The translations under genes were made by a program, and so were the position numbers. This document shows positions 1-10,040 of a stretch of 42,865 bases of DNA, piece by piece (the first letter of the stretch is position 1; every line of letters begins with the position of its first letter). Location of the stretch: assembly GCA_049999765.1 (NCBI GenBank), contig JBNGIQ010009145.1:94697-137561 (forward strand). Direction: 5' to 3'. The notes under the pieces are model-generated. The model searched no databases and had not been told where the DNA came from. It saw nothing but the letters and a program-made list of their open reading frames with translations. The stretch is from Phaeoceros laevis (lineage: Eukaryota; Anthocerotophyta; Anthocerotopsida; Notothyladales).

Positions 1-520
1 TCTTGAGTGTCTAAACCTACAGCAAACACACGACATTCTGAGTTTCTGAGTTTTTGAGGGTAGAAGGTTCTAGCTGTGGTCAAGATGACCCAACAGGTGC
101 TCATATTGTACCTCGCAATTGTTTCATTCGCTTTAAAGCAAGTCTCAATCGTTTGGATAGCTTGATTTCGAGAATTCTATGTAATGATACCTTCTTGTGA
201 TGCTTGGATGCACTGGACTTGCTTCACACCGTTGCTTCCGTTGTTTCCCTGCTTCAGACATACACTTGTCACTAACATCGTTCTGATTGCTGCAAGGACT
301 GAAGGAATGGACAACAAAACGCACACATGGCTCCCTGTGTTGGAAAAAATTTCTTCACAACCTTTTTCTATGGTTTCTTGGACACATATTGCTCTTGGAA
401 CCCTGGATCACTGTGATCTTTGGCACCTGTTGCCTCAGATACCAGCCTCTGCCAGTGCATTTTGCTGAAACCTGCCTGCTACGTATTTTAATATTTTAAG
501 CTGTTGAAGTACAAAAGTCT
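1..520. other. No gene recognised
   Basis: Reading frames here are short and show no recognisable domain. The sequence leads into the first copy of the structured repeat family (R1) that starts near 521. Confidence 0.4.
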
Positions 521-690
521 TGCAAGAGCCAGGTCTACCAATGGCTACTAGAAACCTGGTCGATGATGGCCTTTTGGTACTGATGAAGGGGGGCCAGAGG
601 TTTGCCCCCACCCAATAAATGCCTACTTGATGTTTTGTTGTTGCTTAAGAAGCTTGGTGAGCTTCGTCTTGGCAACATGCCCTGTACAAA
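521..690 (+). repeat. R1 structured repeat, copy 1
   Basis: One of four related repeats. Stem 1 is CCAGGT (529-534) with ACCTGG (554-559). The loop strand TACCAA (536-541) can pair with TTGGTA (574-579) to form a pseudoknot. CTGATGA follows directly (580-586), then a hairpin GGGGGC (589-594) with GCCCCC (604-609). A loosely conserved tail with TTTTGTT and CTTGGCA/ACATGC motifs follows. This copy has TACCAA/TTGGTA where the other three have TGCCAA/TTGGCA, so the pairing is kept although the bases differ. No coding potential is evident. It could be the structured end of a retroelement or an unknown non-coding RNA. Confidence 0.55.
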
Positions 691-1486
691 CATTACTTGT
701 TTGAATTTTGCTGTCTATCATTTTCTGAATAGATGCATAGGTCAGAATGCTAGAAATGCACATCTTTGTGCATACAAAAGTGGCCAGGACTTGTGCCAAC
801 ATGGACTATTCCATTGTTGTTGCAGCCATCATGCCCCACAAGTGTTCGAAATATCAAAACCTGGCTGTTCGTGTTACTTTCAAAAGACTGTCGTCTACAC
901 TTAAAGCTCAAACTCGTACCATTTTTTCAGTCACTTGTTCTCAGATGTTTCTGTAGTCATGTTCTGTCTGATGCCTCATCCTCGAGCCTTGGGCATTCTT
1001 ATGTAGATGCTGCAAACATTACATGCACCTCTGTTCAAATTGCCACAAACAAGGACCTTGCCATGTGGCATTAAGGGTGCCATCCTCTGCAGCTTCTTGT
1101 GCATTCCAGGTTATCACGATTAGTTGAAAAGTCACATTTTCGACCTGCTGTGCGAACAACAAAAAACGGTCAACGTTGTTTTCCTTTGCTGGCCTCGAAA
1201 TGTTGAAGCTCGCTTTCGCAATGGCACGACCCTATAAAAGGCAATGTCTTCGTACATTACTTTTTGGTTTTTTGCATAAAAACCGTATGTACGTATGCAC
1301 CAAGAACACACCGGGGCACAGGGGCGGGCGATAGGCCAAAGCGGGGCTGGGCGGGGCTACAGGTCGCAGCTGGCCAGCAGTGAGGGATGACCAGGGCGCT
1401 CATGGCACCAGTAGCACTAGAGCAGCTCCATCTCTCCCTTTTGGAACTGGAGCTGGACCTCAAAGTTGCGTGAATGTCCTCCGGCC
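691..1486. other. Intergenic, no feature recognised
   Basis: No supported gene. Frames are short and interrupted. PPR-derived sequence starts at the right edge. Confidence 0.4.
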
Positions 1487-1599
1487 ATGGATGCCAAGTG
1501 TGGGGAATGGAAGATGCTCGCAGGGCTTTTGACAGGATGGCCACAAGGGAGCCAATGACATGGTATGCAATAATTGTTGGGTATGCAAACTGTGGCCAG
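1487..1599 (+). pseudogene. PPR (PLS class) gene fragment
   Basis: Across one frameshift this translates to a plant pentatricopeptide unit: MDAKCGEWEDARRAFDRM, then PMTWYAIIVGYANCGQ. This matches the usual M-Y-A-K-C-G ... A-R-x-x-F-D-x-M ... T-W-N-A-x-I-x-G-Y pattern. PPR proteins of this class bind organellar RNA. The fragment has no flanking complete repeats or start, and the frame shifts at the E-W/E-D junction, so it is a relic. Similar relics lie at 1774 and 36399. Confidence 0.6.
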
Positions 1600-1773
1600 T
1601 TGGAATTGCACGCAAGCTGTTTAACAGTCTGGCAACCGGATACGTCATGACATAGGGATGCCATTTGACAAGAACAAGCATTGCTCATGGTTCTGCTCTC
1701 GCACAGCTAGTGTTTTGGACTCGTGTCATGTGACACAACGTGAAAGAATGTGTAGGTATGGGGCCAATATAGG

Positions 1774-1965
1774 TTGACATGTTCTGATGCTTGCTTCCTG
1801 AAAGCTTGTGCAAGTGCGGGTGTTATACAACAAGATGGGCAGCTGCATTCAGGAAACAAAAAAGACTACTTGAAAGTGCTCACATTGTATGCAAGGATGG
1901 AGCAAGAATTCTCTGACTTCAGAGTGCAGGTGCTATACAACAAGGCAGTCAGGTGCATTCAAGGT
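1774..1965 (+). pseudogene. PPR gene fragment with internal duplication
   Basis: The frame reads FLKACASAGVIQQDGQLHS, the typical start of a PLS-class PPR unit (L-K-A-C-A-S ... G-x-Q-L-H), followed by a degenerate L-Y-A-R-M stretch. Within it, the segment GGTGTTATACAACAAG (about 1827) recurs as GGTGCTATACAACAAG (about 1928), about 100 nt apart, which suggests a local tandem duplication. The reading frame ends at 1971. It is a relic, probably from the same source gene family as 1487-1599. Confidence 0.5.
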
Positions 1966-1982
1966 CGTTAAACCAGGACGAC

Positions 1983-2078
1983 TTGGCACCAAGTTTCAAA
2001 GTGCCAATGCAGGGCCTGTGGACTATGGATGGCTGGCAGCATTTTTAGTCAGAATCCAGCCATCCATAGTCCACAGGC
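1983..2078. repeat. Two adjacent hairpins, one with perfect 23-bp arms
   Basis: First hairpin: TTGGCAC (1983-1989) with GTGCCAA (2001-2007). Second: arm 2014-2036 is the exact reverse complement of arm 2056-2078 (23 of 23), with a 19-nt loop. The arms start GCCTGTGGAC and end GGATGGCTGG. This could be a young foldback element or a small-RNA precursor; the sequence does not decide. Confidence 0.7.
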
Positions 2079-2214
2079 GCAACATTTTCGTGACAACTAA
2101 GTGCAGAATCACGAAATCACTCGAATTGGTTGTCTGAACCAGGTGCTATAGCTGTTCTACGTCTCAAGACAAGAGACAAATTAGGTAGCACTCCACAATA
2201 GGACAACCAGTTGA

Positions 2215-2660
2215 CTGCTACATGCTTTGGGTTGCATGCTACCTACCTACATGCTTCATGTTACATGCTAGTTACATGCTTCAGGTTACATTCCAGCTAC
2301 ATCCTCTAGGTTACATGCCTGCTATATGCCTAAATTTCCATGTCTGCGACATGCTTTAGGTTACATGCTTCTTACATGCCTGCTACATGCCTCAGGCTAC
2401 ATGCCTGCTCCTTACTTGAAGTTGCATGCCTGCTACATGCATGAGGCTACATGTCTCCCTATGCTTGAGGTACCATGCCTGCTACATCCTTGAGGTTACA
2501 TGCCTCCTCAGGCTTGAGGTACCATGCCTGCTACATGCTTGAGGTTACATACCTGCTACATGCTTGAGGTGACATGCCTACTACATGCTACATGTTATAT
2601 GTCACATGCTATGTGCCTACATCCCTGTCATATGGCTTTCATGCTACATGCTTGTCCATG
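2215..2660. repeat. Degenerate minisatellite, about 25-bp unit
   Basis: Roughly 18 diverged tandem copies of a unit resembling TTACATGCCTGCTACATGC plus TTGAGG. Copies between 2460 and 2580 are the most uniform, some with GGTACC in place of GGTTAC. ATG-rich frames across it are by-products of the ACATGC core. Confidence 0.7.
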
Positions 2661-3009
2661 TTACGTGGCTGCAGGCTATATGGGCAAATCCCGCAATATA
2701 ATTTATCACATAAAAATGAGTCCATATGGGCAAAACCTGCAATACAATCACATAAATCCGAAACAAACCCATCCACTTCATGCTCATATACAGTTACTTC
2801 ATGGTAATAACACTTATATTATAACCATTCTACAAACCAAGCGCGCTACATTGTATACGCTATACATCACTCCATACATCAAAGAACATAATAAATTATC
2901 AAATACTATGAGTCCAAAGATTTAATAACATTGGAAAGGTTTATTTCGTTAAAACGTATAGCATGCCAACCATAGCAAACCATCCTTTCGGTTTAGAATA
3001 GGATGGTGG

Positions 3010-3140
3010 CCAACCCTAGTTCAACCTGGGGGCCTACACATTGGGTGACCGGCGGCGTACGCTTTAATAAAACAAACCCTACCCCGTCGCTAACGGGTGC
3101 CCAAAGCATGGGCAAAGGGGAGACCTTCTACTGGACCTAA
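3010..3140 (-). repeat. R2 dispersed repeat, minus-strand copy
   Basis: The reverse complement matches the copy at 18471-18630 over more than 100 nt. Shared blocks are CCCTTTGCCC or CCCTTGCCC, GGGCACCCG, CGCCGCCGGT, ACCCA, CCCAGG and ACTAGGG, in the same order. The TGCCC/GGGCA blocks form a small hairpin. No coding capacity is seen. Confidence 0.6.
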
Positions 3141-3613
3141 GGCTGTGTATTTGCTAAGCTCTTGGGAGGTACGTCTTTAGTTCAGGGCCAAACTCTTTGG
3201 CCGCCACAATATTTGGACCCTACTTTCCCATTCGAGGTCTGCGACGGGTCGCCTGAGGTAAACAACCCTAAAACGGAGTGATTTTTCATCCGTTTCGGGC
3301 TTCTTTCTGTCTTCATAGTTTAACTATAATTAAAATTAATTATTTTCATACCATCTTGTAGGGAATTAGAGGTGGTCATTTTGGTATAATTTTTAGTGCG
3401 TTTACTATAAGGGAACACCATGAGTCGTGAAATGTGGCTCTAGAAGAGGAGGGAGCCCGATCAGGCTAGTTGGTCCTTTAGAAGCGCAACCACGTTTGGT
3501 CCTTGCAAGTTCGCTTTATTCATCCATGCAAGTTAGAGTCCCGATCTAGTTAAAGAATCATGTACAAAAATAAAGTGCCTCACAAAGAAATAGACTCCAA
3601 ACCCCAGCTGGAT
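3141..3613. other. Non-coding, downstream of the kinase gene
   Basis: This is the 3' side of the minus-strand kinase gene that ends at 3614. No other feature was recognised. It presumably holds that gene's 3' UTR. Confidence 0.4.
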
Positions 3614-5689
3614 CTAGGAAAAGAGCTCACTTCCTAAAGTTACTGTCGTTGTGCATTCGACTTGCAGGCCCCTCTCCTTTTCAAGAATTTGGTCGAGTTC
3701 TCTTACAATCTCGAACATGGTTGGTCTCCTGTCGCCAAAATATTCTACACAATTGAATGCTAACCCTAAAATTCTTCGCATAGGATCCTCCGAGAAATTG
3801 TCCCCTAATGTAGTATCAACAAGAGCCCCCAGGTTTTTTGCATGTAGAAGCGCCCGACCCTGCGAGAGCACCAGGTTGAAACACGGTCAAATTTTGGAGG
3901 CGAGCACAAATTTAGGGAGCCTCTGAATAGTCCCAAAAAGCCCATTATTGTTTGAGCAAAATGCAAGAATGCCAAATCATACCCAGTCGACAAGGTTCCA
4001 CTCAGGTTTTGGCCGATTGAGAGTGTCAACAGCCTCTCGGCCGCTGATAAGCTCAAGAAGAAAAACCCCGAAACTGTACACGTCACTTTTCTCACTCATT
4101 TTCTTTTGATTCGAATAGCACCTGCAGGACAAGTTGCCAGTGGTAAGAGCACAAGCTGTAAGCAACAAGCAAGGGGAGCACACAAGGATGAGAAGTTGGG
4201 TAAGAGGGGCTCACTCAGGATCAAGGAATCCCGAAACTTTGCCAATAACTGTTGAGGATGTTTCTGGACCGTTTGCAATCAGTTTGGAGAGCCCATAATC
4301 TGTCACCTTCGCCACAAGATTTTCATCAAGCAGTATATTGCTACTTTTGAAATCTTTATGGACCATCGGTGGCACTTTCCCATGTAGATGCGCAAGACCT
4401 GGCATAATAGCAGATGTTACTCAATGACTTGAGGAAGGTCGAAAATATGTAGTCCTGCTACGAGTCATGCTGCAATGGAGTGAACCGCCCGAACCCACAT
4501 AAACAACTCACACCTTTGGCAGCTCCAAGGGCAATAGCCAACCTTTGCTTGAAGTCCAGCTTTCCAAGAGAGTTGCCTTGGGAGTCTGCAATTCTCTTGC
4601 CGTTAGTCAGGCGAGCTCTGGGCGAACGACGGATTGGTGGGAAAGCAGCCAGGGCAAACTCACACAAGACCCACCATATAGGTAATTGCAGACACTGCCG
4701 TTGGCGACGTACTCGTACACCAGCAGCTGTTGGTCATTCTCCTGGCAGTAGCCAAGCAAACGCACTAGTTGCCGGTGGCTGACATGAGATAAATGCTTAG
4801 CCTGCAGGTGGAACCAAGCAGATGTGAGGACTTCAGAAGGAACAAGCTTCCCGCCACAAGGGTAACAATCCTAACCTCTAATGCAAACACATGGCTGGCG
4901 ATCCCGGGCCTCCTTTTAACCACTACGGTCCCGTCCTCCAGCAAGCCTTTGAAAACCTGCCCGAATGCTCCATCGCCTATCAACATACTGCTGCTAAACT
5001 TCCTGGTGGCCTGCTCCAATTCTTCGAGGGTAAATTGTCGTGCCCTGTGCGCTTCTGCCACTGCAGCTAAGGCGCCACCCAAAGAATGAACTTCTGGCCC
5101 CTTGATCCAGTCCACTGCCAAATACAGCTGATCAGCCAGCTACGGGAAAAGATTTTGACGACCTGAGCAGGCGGACTGGGCTTAAGCACACTGAAGTGTA
5201 CCTTGAGCAGACGGATCAGACGAGGCCGTGTCAGAATTGCTGCTGGGCCAGCGTCTTGCACGTAGCAGGCACAGGGAGACGAGGGCTATGATCACTCCGA
5301 CAAGCACCACAGCTCCTGCCACACCCCCAGCTATGGCTCCAGCGTGTGGCCCTCCTTTAACTCTCCCATCACTAAAATTAAGCGCTGCGGAAAATGCTGG
5401 CGCTAGCTCAGGGCCGTATGACAGATTGACAGCGTCCAGAACGATGACATTTGCAGCAGTCGCAAGGACCCTGCGCACCGAGAGGTGGCCAATGAGCACA
5501 GGTCCAAGCACAGGTCCTTCCCCGGCCGCCTCTGCGCCCCAAACTGCAATTCACCTATCCGCATTCGCACCAGTTCCATGCCGAGGACCCTTTCCTCCCC
5601 CGAAAAGCAACACCCCAGCAGAGGGGAAGCCACAAACAGTCTGCGGAGCCTCCAATGCAGCAGCTGAGCAGGTTAGGCTACATACATGA
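3614..5689 (-). CDS. Receptor-like serine/threonine protein kinase (multi-exon)
   Basis: Plasma-membrane receptor kinase phosphorylating Ser/Thr. Minus-strand exons: about 5550-5202 (juxtamembrane plus membrane span), 5114-4876, 4801-4675, 4585-4514, 4398-4215, 4121-3983, 3859-3614. All junctions are GT-AG, introns are 74-123 nt, and the frame is kept to TAG at 3616-3614. The membrane segment includes GGVAGAVVLVGVIIALVSL, followed by basic LLRARR. Kinase landmarks: glycine loop GDGAFG, lysine in TVVVKRR, alpha-C Glu in FALEAKHL across the first kinase intron, catalytic loop HKDFKSSN (HKD instead of HRD), DYG instead of DFG, GFLDPE, SDVYSFGVFLLELISG, and a C-terminal ERGLQVECTTT tail. All residues for activity are present. 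An in-frame TGA at 5553-5551 interrupts the ectodomain unless an unseen splice bypasses it. The exact subfamily was not assigned. Confidence 0.85.
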
Positions 5690-6000
5690 TCGAGACGTTA
5701 CGAGCCTGGCGCCAGCTCGGCTCCGCCACGTCTCCACTTTGCCAGAAACCTGAGCAGCAGACAGTGTCAAAAGCTGAATTAGCTCCCCGTCTCGCAGGAA
5801 CAATTGCGTGACGGTAGCATCATGAGACAGGCACTGCGCGGGCAATCCTGGCGGCCCCTGACAAGGCGTATCATTCAGGAGAGAGCCAAGTCAAAGCAAA
5901 GCGCGCAATGGGGTGACACGAGAGCAAGGCAGGGCAGGGCAGGTAGGCTGATGAGAGGGGAGTAGACACCTAGAGCTGAGTGCCGCATAGCGATCCATGC
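5690..6000 (-). pseudogene. Probable 5' ectodomain exons of the kinase gene, interrupted
   Basis: Upstream of the membrane exon, a GC-rich minus-strand frame reads LNDTPCQGPPGLPAQCL ... QLFLRDGELIQLL and ends at a plausible donor (CTCAG|GTTTCT near 5750). In the same frame, an ATG at about 5998 begins MDRYAALSSRC but meets a TGA before the LNDTPC segment. Another frame gives a hydrophobic MRHSALGVYSPLISLPALP stretch that could be a signal peptide. The true 5' structure is unresolved. The two in-frame TGA codons (here and at 5553) suggest the receptor half is decaying, or that exons are missing from my model. Confidence 0.35.
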
Positions 6001-6101
6001 GCGGGTACAAACTTCCACATGGCTCGCTTTACAGAGCCTTCCGGGAACGGCCGAAGCCGCCAAACTCTCTGGCTGCGGCCAGGAGCTATGACTATGCCGG
6101 G

Positions 6102-6122
6102 GAGAGAAGAGAGAGAGAGAGA
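6102..6122. repeat. GA microsatellite
   Basis: Imperfect GA run, CT-rich on the kinase-coding strand. It is placed where a 5' UTR would be expected; CT-rich leaders are common in plant genes. Confidence 0.8.
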
Positions 6123-6507
6123 TAAAGAAAGGCGGAAGGGCTTCAAGCGGAGAGCGGGACGATTCCCGGACGAAGTCGAAGGTGGAAGGACGGCTTAACC
6201 CTTAAAGGACAGGCGTTTCGCCCGAAACGAAACGCGCACCTAATCGCCGATTTTTATGAGGAAAGTACCGGGTTCAACCTGGTTCCATGTAGCTCACCCC
6301 CTACTTCCAAACCTATTCCCGAACCTGAGTTTACTTTTCCAAACCTATGCGTTTCACGTCGCGCCTGGTTCACTGATGTGATTCATTCGTGCCTCGCGTG
6401 CCATCGCGCTTCGCTTTGAGGTCACAATGTCGCATGAGGTGCGCTATGGCGCTCGCCCTCAAGGCCCAGTGTCGCGTGAGGGCGAGGAGGCGCGCTCACC
6501 CTGATAG

Positions 6508-6607
6508 NNNNNNNNNNNNNNNNNNNNNNNNNNNNNNNNNNNNNNNNNNNNNNNNNNNNNNNNNNNNNNNNNNNNNNNNNNNNNNNNNNNNNNNNNNNNN
6601 NNNNNNN
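6508..6607. other. Assembly gap (100 N) inside an inverted repeat
   Basis: Left flank GGAGGCGCGCTCACCCT (about 6487-6503) is nearly the reverse complement of right flank AGGGCGAGCGCGCCTCC (about 6658-6674). Immediately right of the gap, GTGAGGGC ... GCCCTCAC flanks GCCATGGC. The gap probably reflects a strong hairpin that was hard to sequence. Confidence 0.9.
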
Positions 6608-7155
6608 GCGCGCGTGAGGGCACGCCATGGCACGCCCTCACGTGCGCCATCGTCCGCAGGGCGAGCGCGCCTCCTCCATCTCACGTTTATTCGGGTCAGA
6701 ACCCATGAACCGTCCGTCCCATGCTAGGTAGATGGCGTGTAGAGTCTGCGCGACACAGCGATGGTAAGGCGTGCACGCACTCGCAGGGAAGGCAACCCTC
6801 TTGGAGAGAGGCTCTTTCTGTAGAGGAAGGAGGCAAGAACCAAACCAATCCTTTAAAACCATATCACTCACACATGCATGTTTAAAACCATATCACTCAC
6901 ACATGCATGCTCGGGAAAGGAGTTTACCTCCTAGGCGTGAGGAGCAAAAGCCGGGTCTGGATATCTAAACTCAACCGTAAACTCGGGTTAGAGCCCTAGT
7001 CAAGGATTTGGGAAGGCATGGTGGGAGCTGTAGAGATCAGATTTGAGATCTGATTCCAGTTTTGGAGAGAGGTGAAGGAGAGGAATCTAATCATATATAT
7101 GTTGTCTATATTTTATGGCGGCAGAACACTCCTACTTTTTAGGAACGGCTTTGGA

Positions 7156-7187
7156 TGCCCAACTCTACCAATTGGTAGAGTTGGGCA
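7156..7187. repeat. Perfect 32-bp palindrome
   Basis: TGCCCAACTCTACCAA is followed directly by its exact reverse complement (16-bp arms, no loop). It ends next to CACATAAGGG-TTAA (7186-7199), a piggyBac-like terminus. Such palindromes can arise from inverted duplication of an element end. Confidence 0.85.
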
Positions 7188-7505
7188 CATAAGGGTTAAG
7201 AGACCAACGGAACAAAAATGTCTCTGCGAGCCACTTAAGGATGCTTTCTACTATCTCCTATGAGAAAATATTATTTTATTGCCTTATAAAGTATTGTTAG
7301 AAAGGTGACATCGTGCTGATGCCGGATCAGATTCTTTATTTGAGGTCTTGGCTGGCGACCAGCAAGGAAAATTCCTCTAACGGGATGCTTGATACCCCCG
7401 TTTACCGTGGAAAGTGAGTTTGATAGCCGACTTTCAAGCCGGGCACGAAGTGCCCTTGTAACGGAAGTTTCATGGGTTTTGAAACCCCGGTCTCTTAAGG
7501 GTTAA

Positions 7506-9219
7506 TCGCCCCCATCTGCCATTAGGCCCATTAGTCTCCCACTGGCCTGTGGTTTACAGTCGACCCTCTTTATTTGTCCACTCTTAAAGTGAAATTCCTC
7601 TCTATTTGTTACCGGGCTGGCTACTCCGCATTAGGGAATACTTGGTAACTGCTATTTGTTATTTGTTAGTCAAGTTCAAAACCCTTATGTGGAAATATGC
7701 CCCCTGAAAATGTTATTATGGGTAATTGTAAGGGGAATAACTAGTGGACGGGTATAACTACTAAAATATTGTGGACTTAGAGTACTTAGGTCACGTACTT
7801 AGGTCACCCTAGGCAGTCCAAAGGGGAACCACGCGCTTTGTCATGACATGGTGGTGTATGTCATGCGATGTGTCTTGTTAAGAAGTAATGCATTGTAGGC
7901 AGCCAATTAGTTAGGCAGCTGTAGGTAATTATAGGTATTTTAACTAGCTTGCACGTGGGTAAAGGTACACAGTAACAGGCGCCGACGGCTGCAAGATATT
8001 CTTTATTTGGCATGGTGATTGTGGCGCCAAGGCAGTCTTCAATGCACGGAGGCATTGTGGACTGGAAGTGGAGGCGACGTAACGGCAGATGAAGGCTGGC
8101 TCGCCCTAATGGGAACCACAGCATGGGTTCTTAGGGCAGGCCAGCTTGGAGACTCTTAGCTTTGCAATTCCTCGATGCAGATGCTGCGTCCAACAGCGTA
8201 CATACACTTGAACTGTTGTTTTTCTCAATTCTACGCCAGCACGATGCTGAGCTTGATTGCAGATTATTCCTTGGGCATTGAGTGTGGTTCGGAGAGGAAT
8301 TAGCTAGCTCATATGACATGTTGATTGACGTGTTTGCACATCACGCAAGCGCCGGTGCCTCACTGTAGCACATTTGCAGCTCAGGCACCGAAATCTCAAT
8401 TGCAAAAGCTTAGTGTGTTGCTCACAGTTGCCAGCAGGCACACTGGTAGCTCTGGTAGCACCAGTGCGGAGGAACGCATCTGAGTAGTCGGATAGAGGCT
8501 GCTTGAGATGGCGTTGAGAGTCTTCTAAGCATGCTGGTTGGCGCAGGCTAGGTCGGCATAGTTGGGAAGGCGATTGTGGACAGCATGAGTGCTTACGCTA
8601 GCCTGTGTAGCGCAGGTGGCTTGGCAACATGTCCGCTAGCTCGGGATCGGAGGACTTCACTTTGAAGACCCGTGACTTTGCAAAAGTATAGAATTTCTAC
8701 TCTAGGCACAGACGGGCGCAGCAGCATCTGTCAAACGTGGATTCGCCACCAACTTTACGGACCAGCTTCATCTCTTCGTTTCCTCTTACTTTTGCTATGC
8801 CAGATTCTCTCTCTTGCCTCTAACCGCATCTGTCCCTATACGACTAATTGCTACTGTGCCCGTTGGAGCTGGAAGTACTTGGCATCTTTTAAACAAGCTG
8901 AAGAAGATGGTTATCCAAGCAGCGGTGGTTACTAGTGTCAACGATGAGCACACGCAATTCCTTGTCGTGTTTCGTAACCACCTCCATGCCTACCGGCTGT
9001 GCGAGATGCCATTCCTTTCCTGTAAGACGGATGCTCCGGGCTACAAACGTGTTTGCTTTTGTTTCATTTACGCGGAAGTGCATGACACGACCACCAGAGC
9101 AACTAACACCCTCGCTTCCACACCTAGTACCACAGAAACAATCTTACAAGGTAGTTTTGGCAACGATCACCTCATCATCCGAGGCCATCTCACCGACCTT
9201 AGTCTAGTTGATTAAGTCT
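7506..9219. other. Non-coding or unrecognised stretch
   Basis: No known domain was found. The longest plus-strand frame (8814-9215, 133 codons) is unlike any family I know and lies next to a retroelement-like tail. CCCTTATGTG at 7682-7691 repeats the CACATAAGGG terminus of 7186-7195 in inverted orientation. CAGTCGACCCTCTTTATTTG near 7557 resembles a DNA-transposon end but has no partner. Confidence 0.35.
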
Positions 9220-9330
9220 ATTTTAGTTAAGCTTTTCCAACTAGAGGTTTGTTTTTATAAAACACCTCCTTTCTATGTAATTTTGTTACCCCTGTTATAA
9301 AAATCGTGTCCTTGTTGCTAAAAAAAAACC
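9220..9330 (+). repeat. SINE-type 3' tail
   Basis: It ends TATAAAAATCGTG ... TTGTTGCTAAAAAAAAA. The SINE at 32615-32910 ends in a closely similar way (ATATAAAGAGCCGTG ... TTGTCGCTAAAAAAAA). A shared A-rich tail preceded by a conserved block is typical of SINE families. The 5' head was not found. Confidence 0.4.
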
Positions 9331-9870
9331 CAATTTTCCACTCAGCAAGTTTCCTTCACCCCTGTCTGCCCTGTTCTGAGCCTTATTTCTACACTGCTAC
9401 CTCACTGCTGCTGGCCTGTGCCATCTCTCCCTGCCTTCTTTGGCACCGTGCTTGCTCCTGTAACAAACAACATGCCATGTGCTTAGTCATTCGTTTCTGG
9501 CCACACCTCCATACTCACTATCTGGACTTCAAAAATTTTATTACAGTCTGCGGTTATAGTACTATGGCTAGCAGCCCTTCTCAACAGGTCAGAATGTAGA
9601 GTTTAGCTTACCCTTTGGGTTGCTGTACAGGTTTTCAGTCATAAAAACTTGCGTTCTTGCATTTTGTCTACATTGCTGGCTCTTGTCTACAGTGCTTGCT
9701 TGCTCTTGCTTTATGATATGTTGACTAAAATGCTTGCATTTTCCCTGAAGCTTGCTTACTAGTATGTTTGACTGGAATGCTTGATTGCCGTAACCTGGCT
9801 TTTGCCACTATCCCAAGTTGTTCCTTGACCTCTTCTGGCTGTCAACTGTGATGATTAAAGTCGATGCACA
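9331..9870. other. T-rich non-coding stretch
   Basis: No supported gene. Repeated TGCTTGC-like words without regular spacing. Confidence 0.35.
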
Positions 9871-10040
9871 GACCCTGCAGCCTTGGATCTGCCAATGGAC
9901 CACCAGAAATCCAAGCCGTGAAGTTTCTTTGGCACTGATGAAGGGGACACGGAGGCTTATCCTTACCATATAAGCGTCTGCTTTGATCTGAGAGCTGTTT
10001 TTGTTATGGCTGGATGGTGATCGCCTTGACAGAAACATGC
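9871..10040 (+). repeat. R1 structured repeat, copy 2
   Basis: Stem 1 is CTTGGAT (9882-9888) with ATCCAAG (9909-9915). The loop strand TGCCAA (9890-9895) pairs with TTGGCA (9929-9934). CTGATGA follows at 9935-9941. The last hairpin is weak here (AAGG with CCTT at 9961-9964). The tail TTTTTGTTATGGCTGG ... CCTTGACA (about 9998-10030) resembles copy 3. Confidence 0.55.

Larger units (their letters stand above)
6195..7505. mobile_element. Non-autonomous element A with piggyBac-type ends
   Basis: The left end is TTAA-CCCTTAAAGGACAGG (TTAA at 6195-6198). The right end is the inverted form, closing ...CTTAAGGG-TTAA (TTAA at 7502-7505). Reverse-complemented, the right end reads CCCTTAAGAGACCGGGGTTTC against left CCCTTAAAGGACAGGCGTTTC, about 17 of 21 matching with one gap. 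TTAA target duplication plus CCCT..AGGG termini is the hallmark of the piggyBac superfamily. No transposase is visible, but 100 N lie inside. A second end-like sequence, CACATAAGGG-TTAA, sits at 7186-7199, so nested or composite insertion is possible. Confidence 0.55.

Noticed and set aside
580-690. C/D-box snoRNA reading of CTGATGA
   Set aside because: The C box alone is not enough: no consistent D box and no closing terminal stem at the expected distance in the four copies.
7550-7580. Tc1/pogo-type terminal repeat (CAGTCGACCCTCTTTATTTG)
   Set aside because: It resembles such ends and is preceded by TA, but no inverted partner was found downstream and no transposase is nearby.
9909-9941. 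Hammerhead ribozyme in the R1 repeats (CTGATGA with GAAA nearby)
   Set aside because: GAAA lies upstream and its following bases pair in stem 1. After CTGATGA and the next hairpin no GAAA follows, and no conserved cleavage triplet occurs in all copies. A permuted type II layout also lacks stems III and I.
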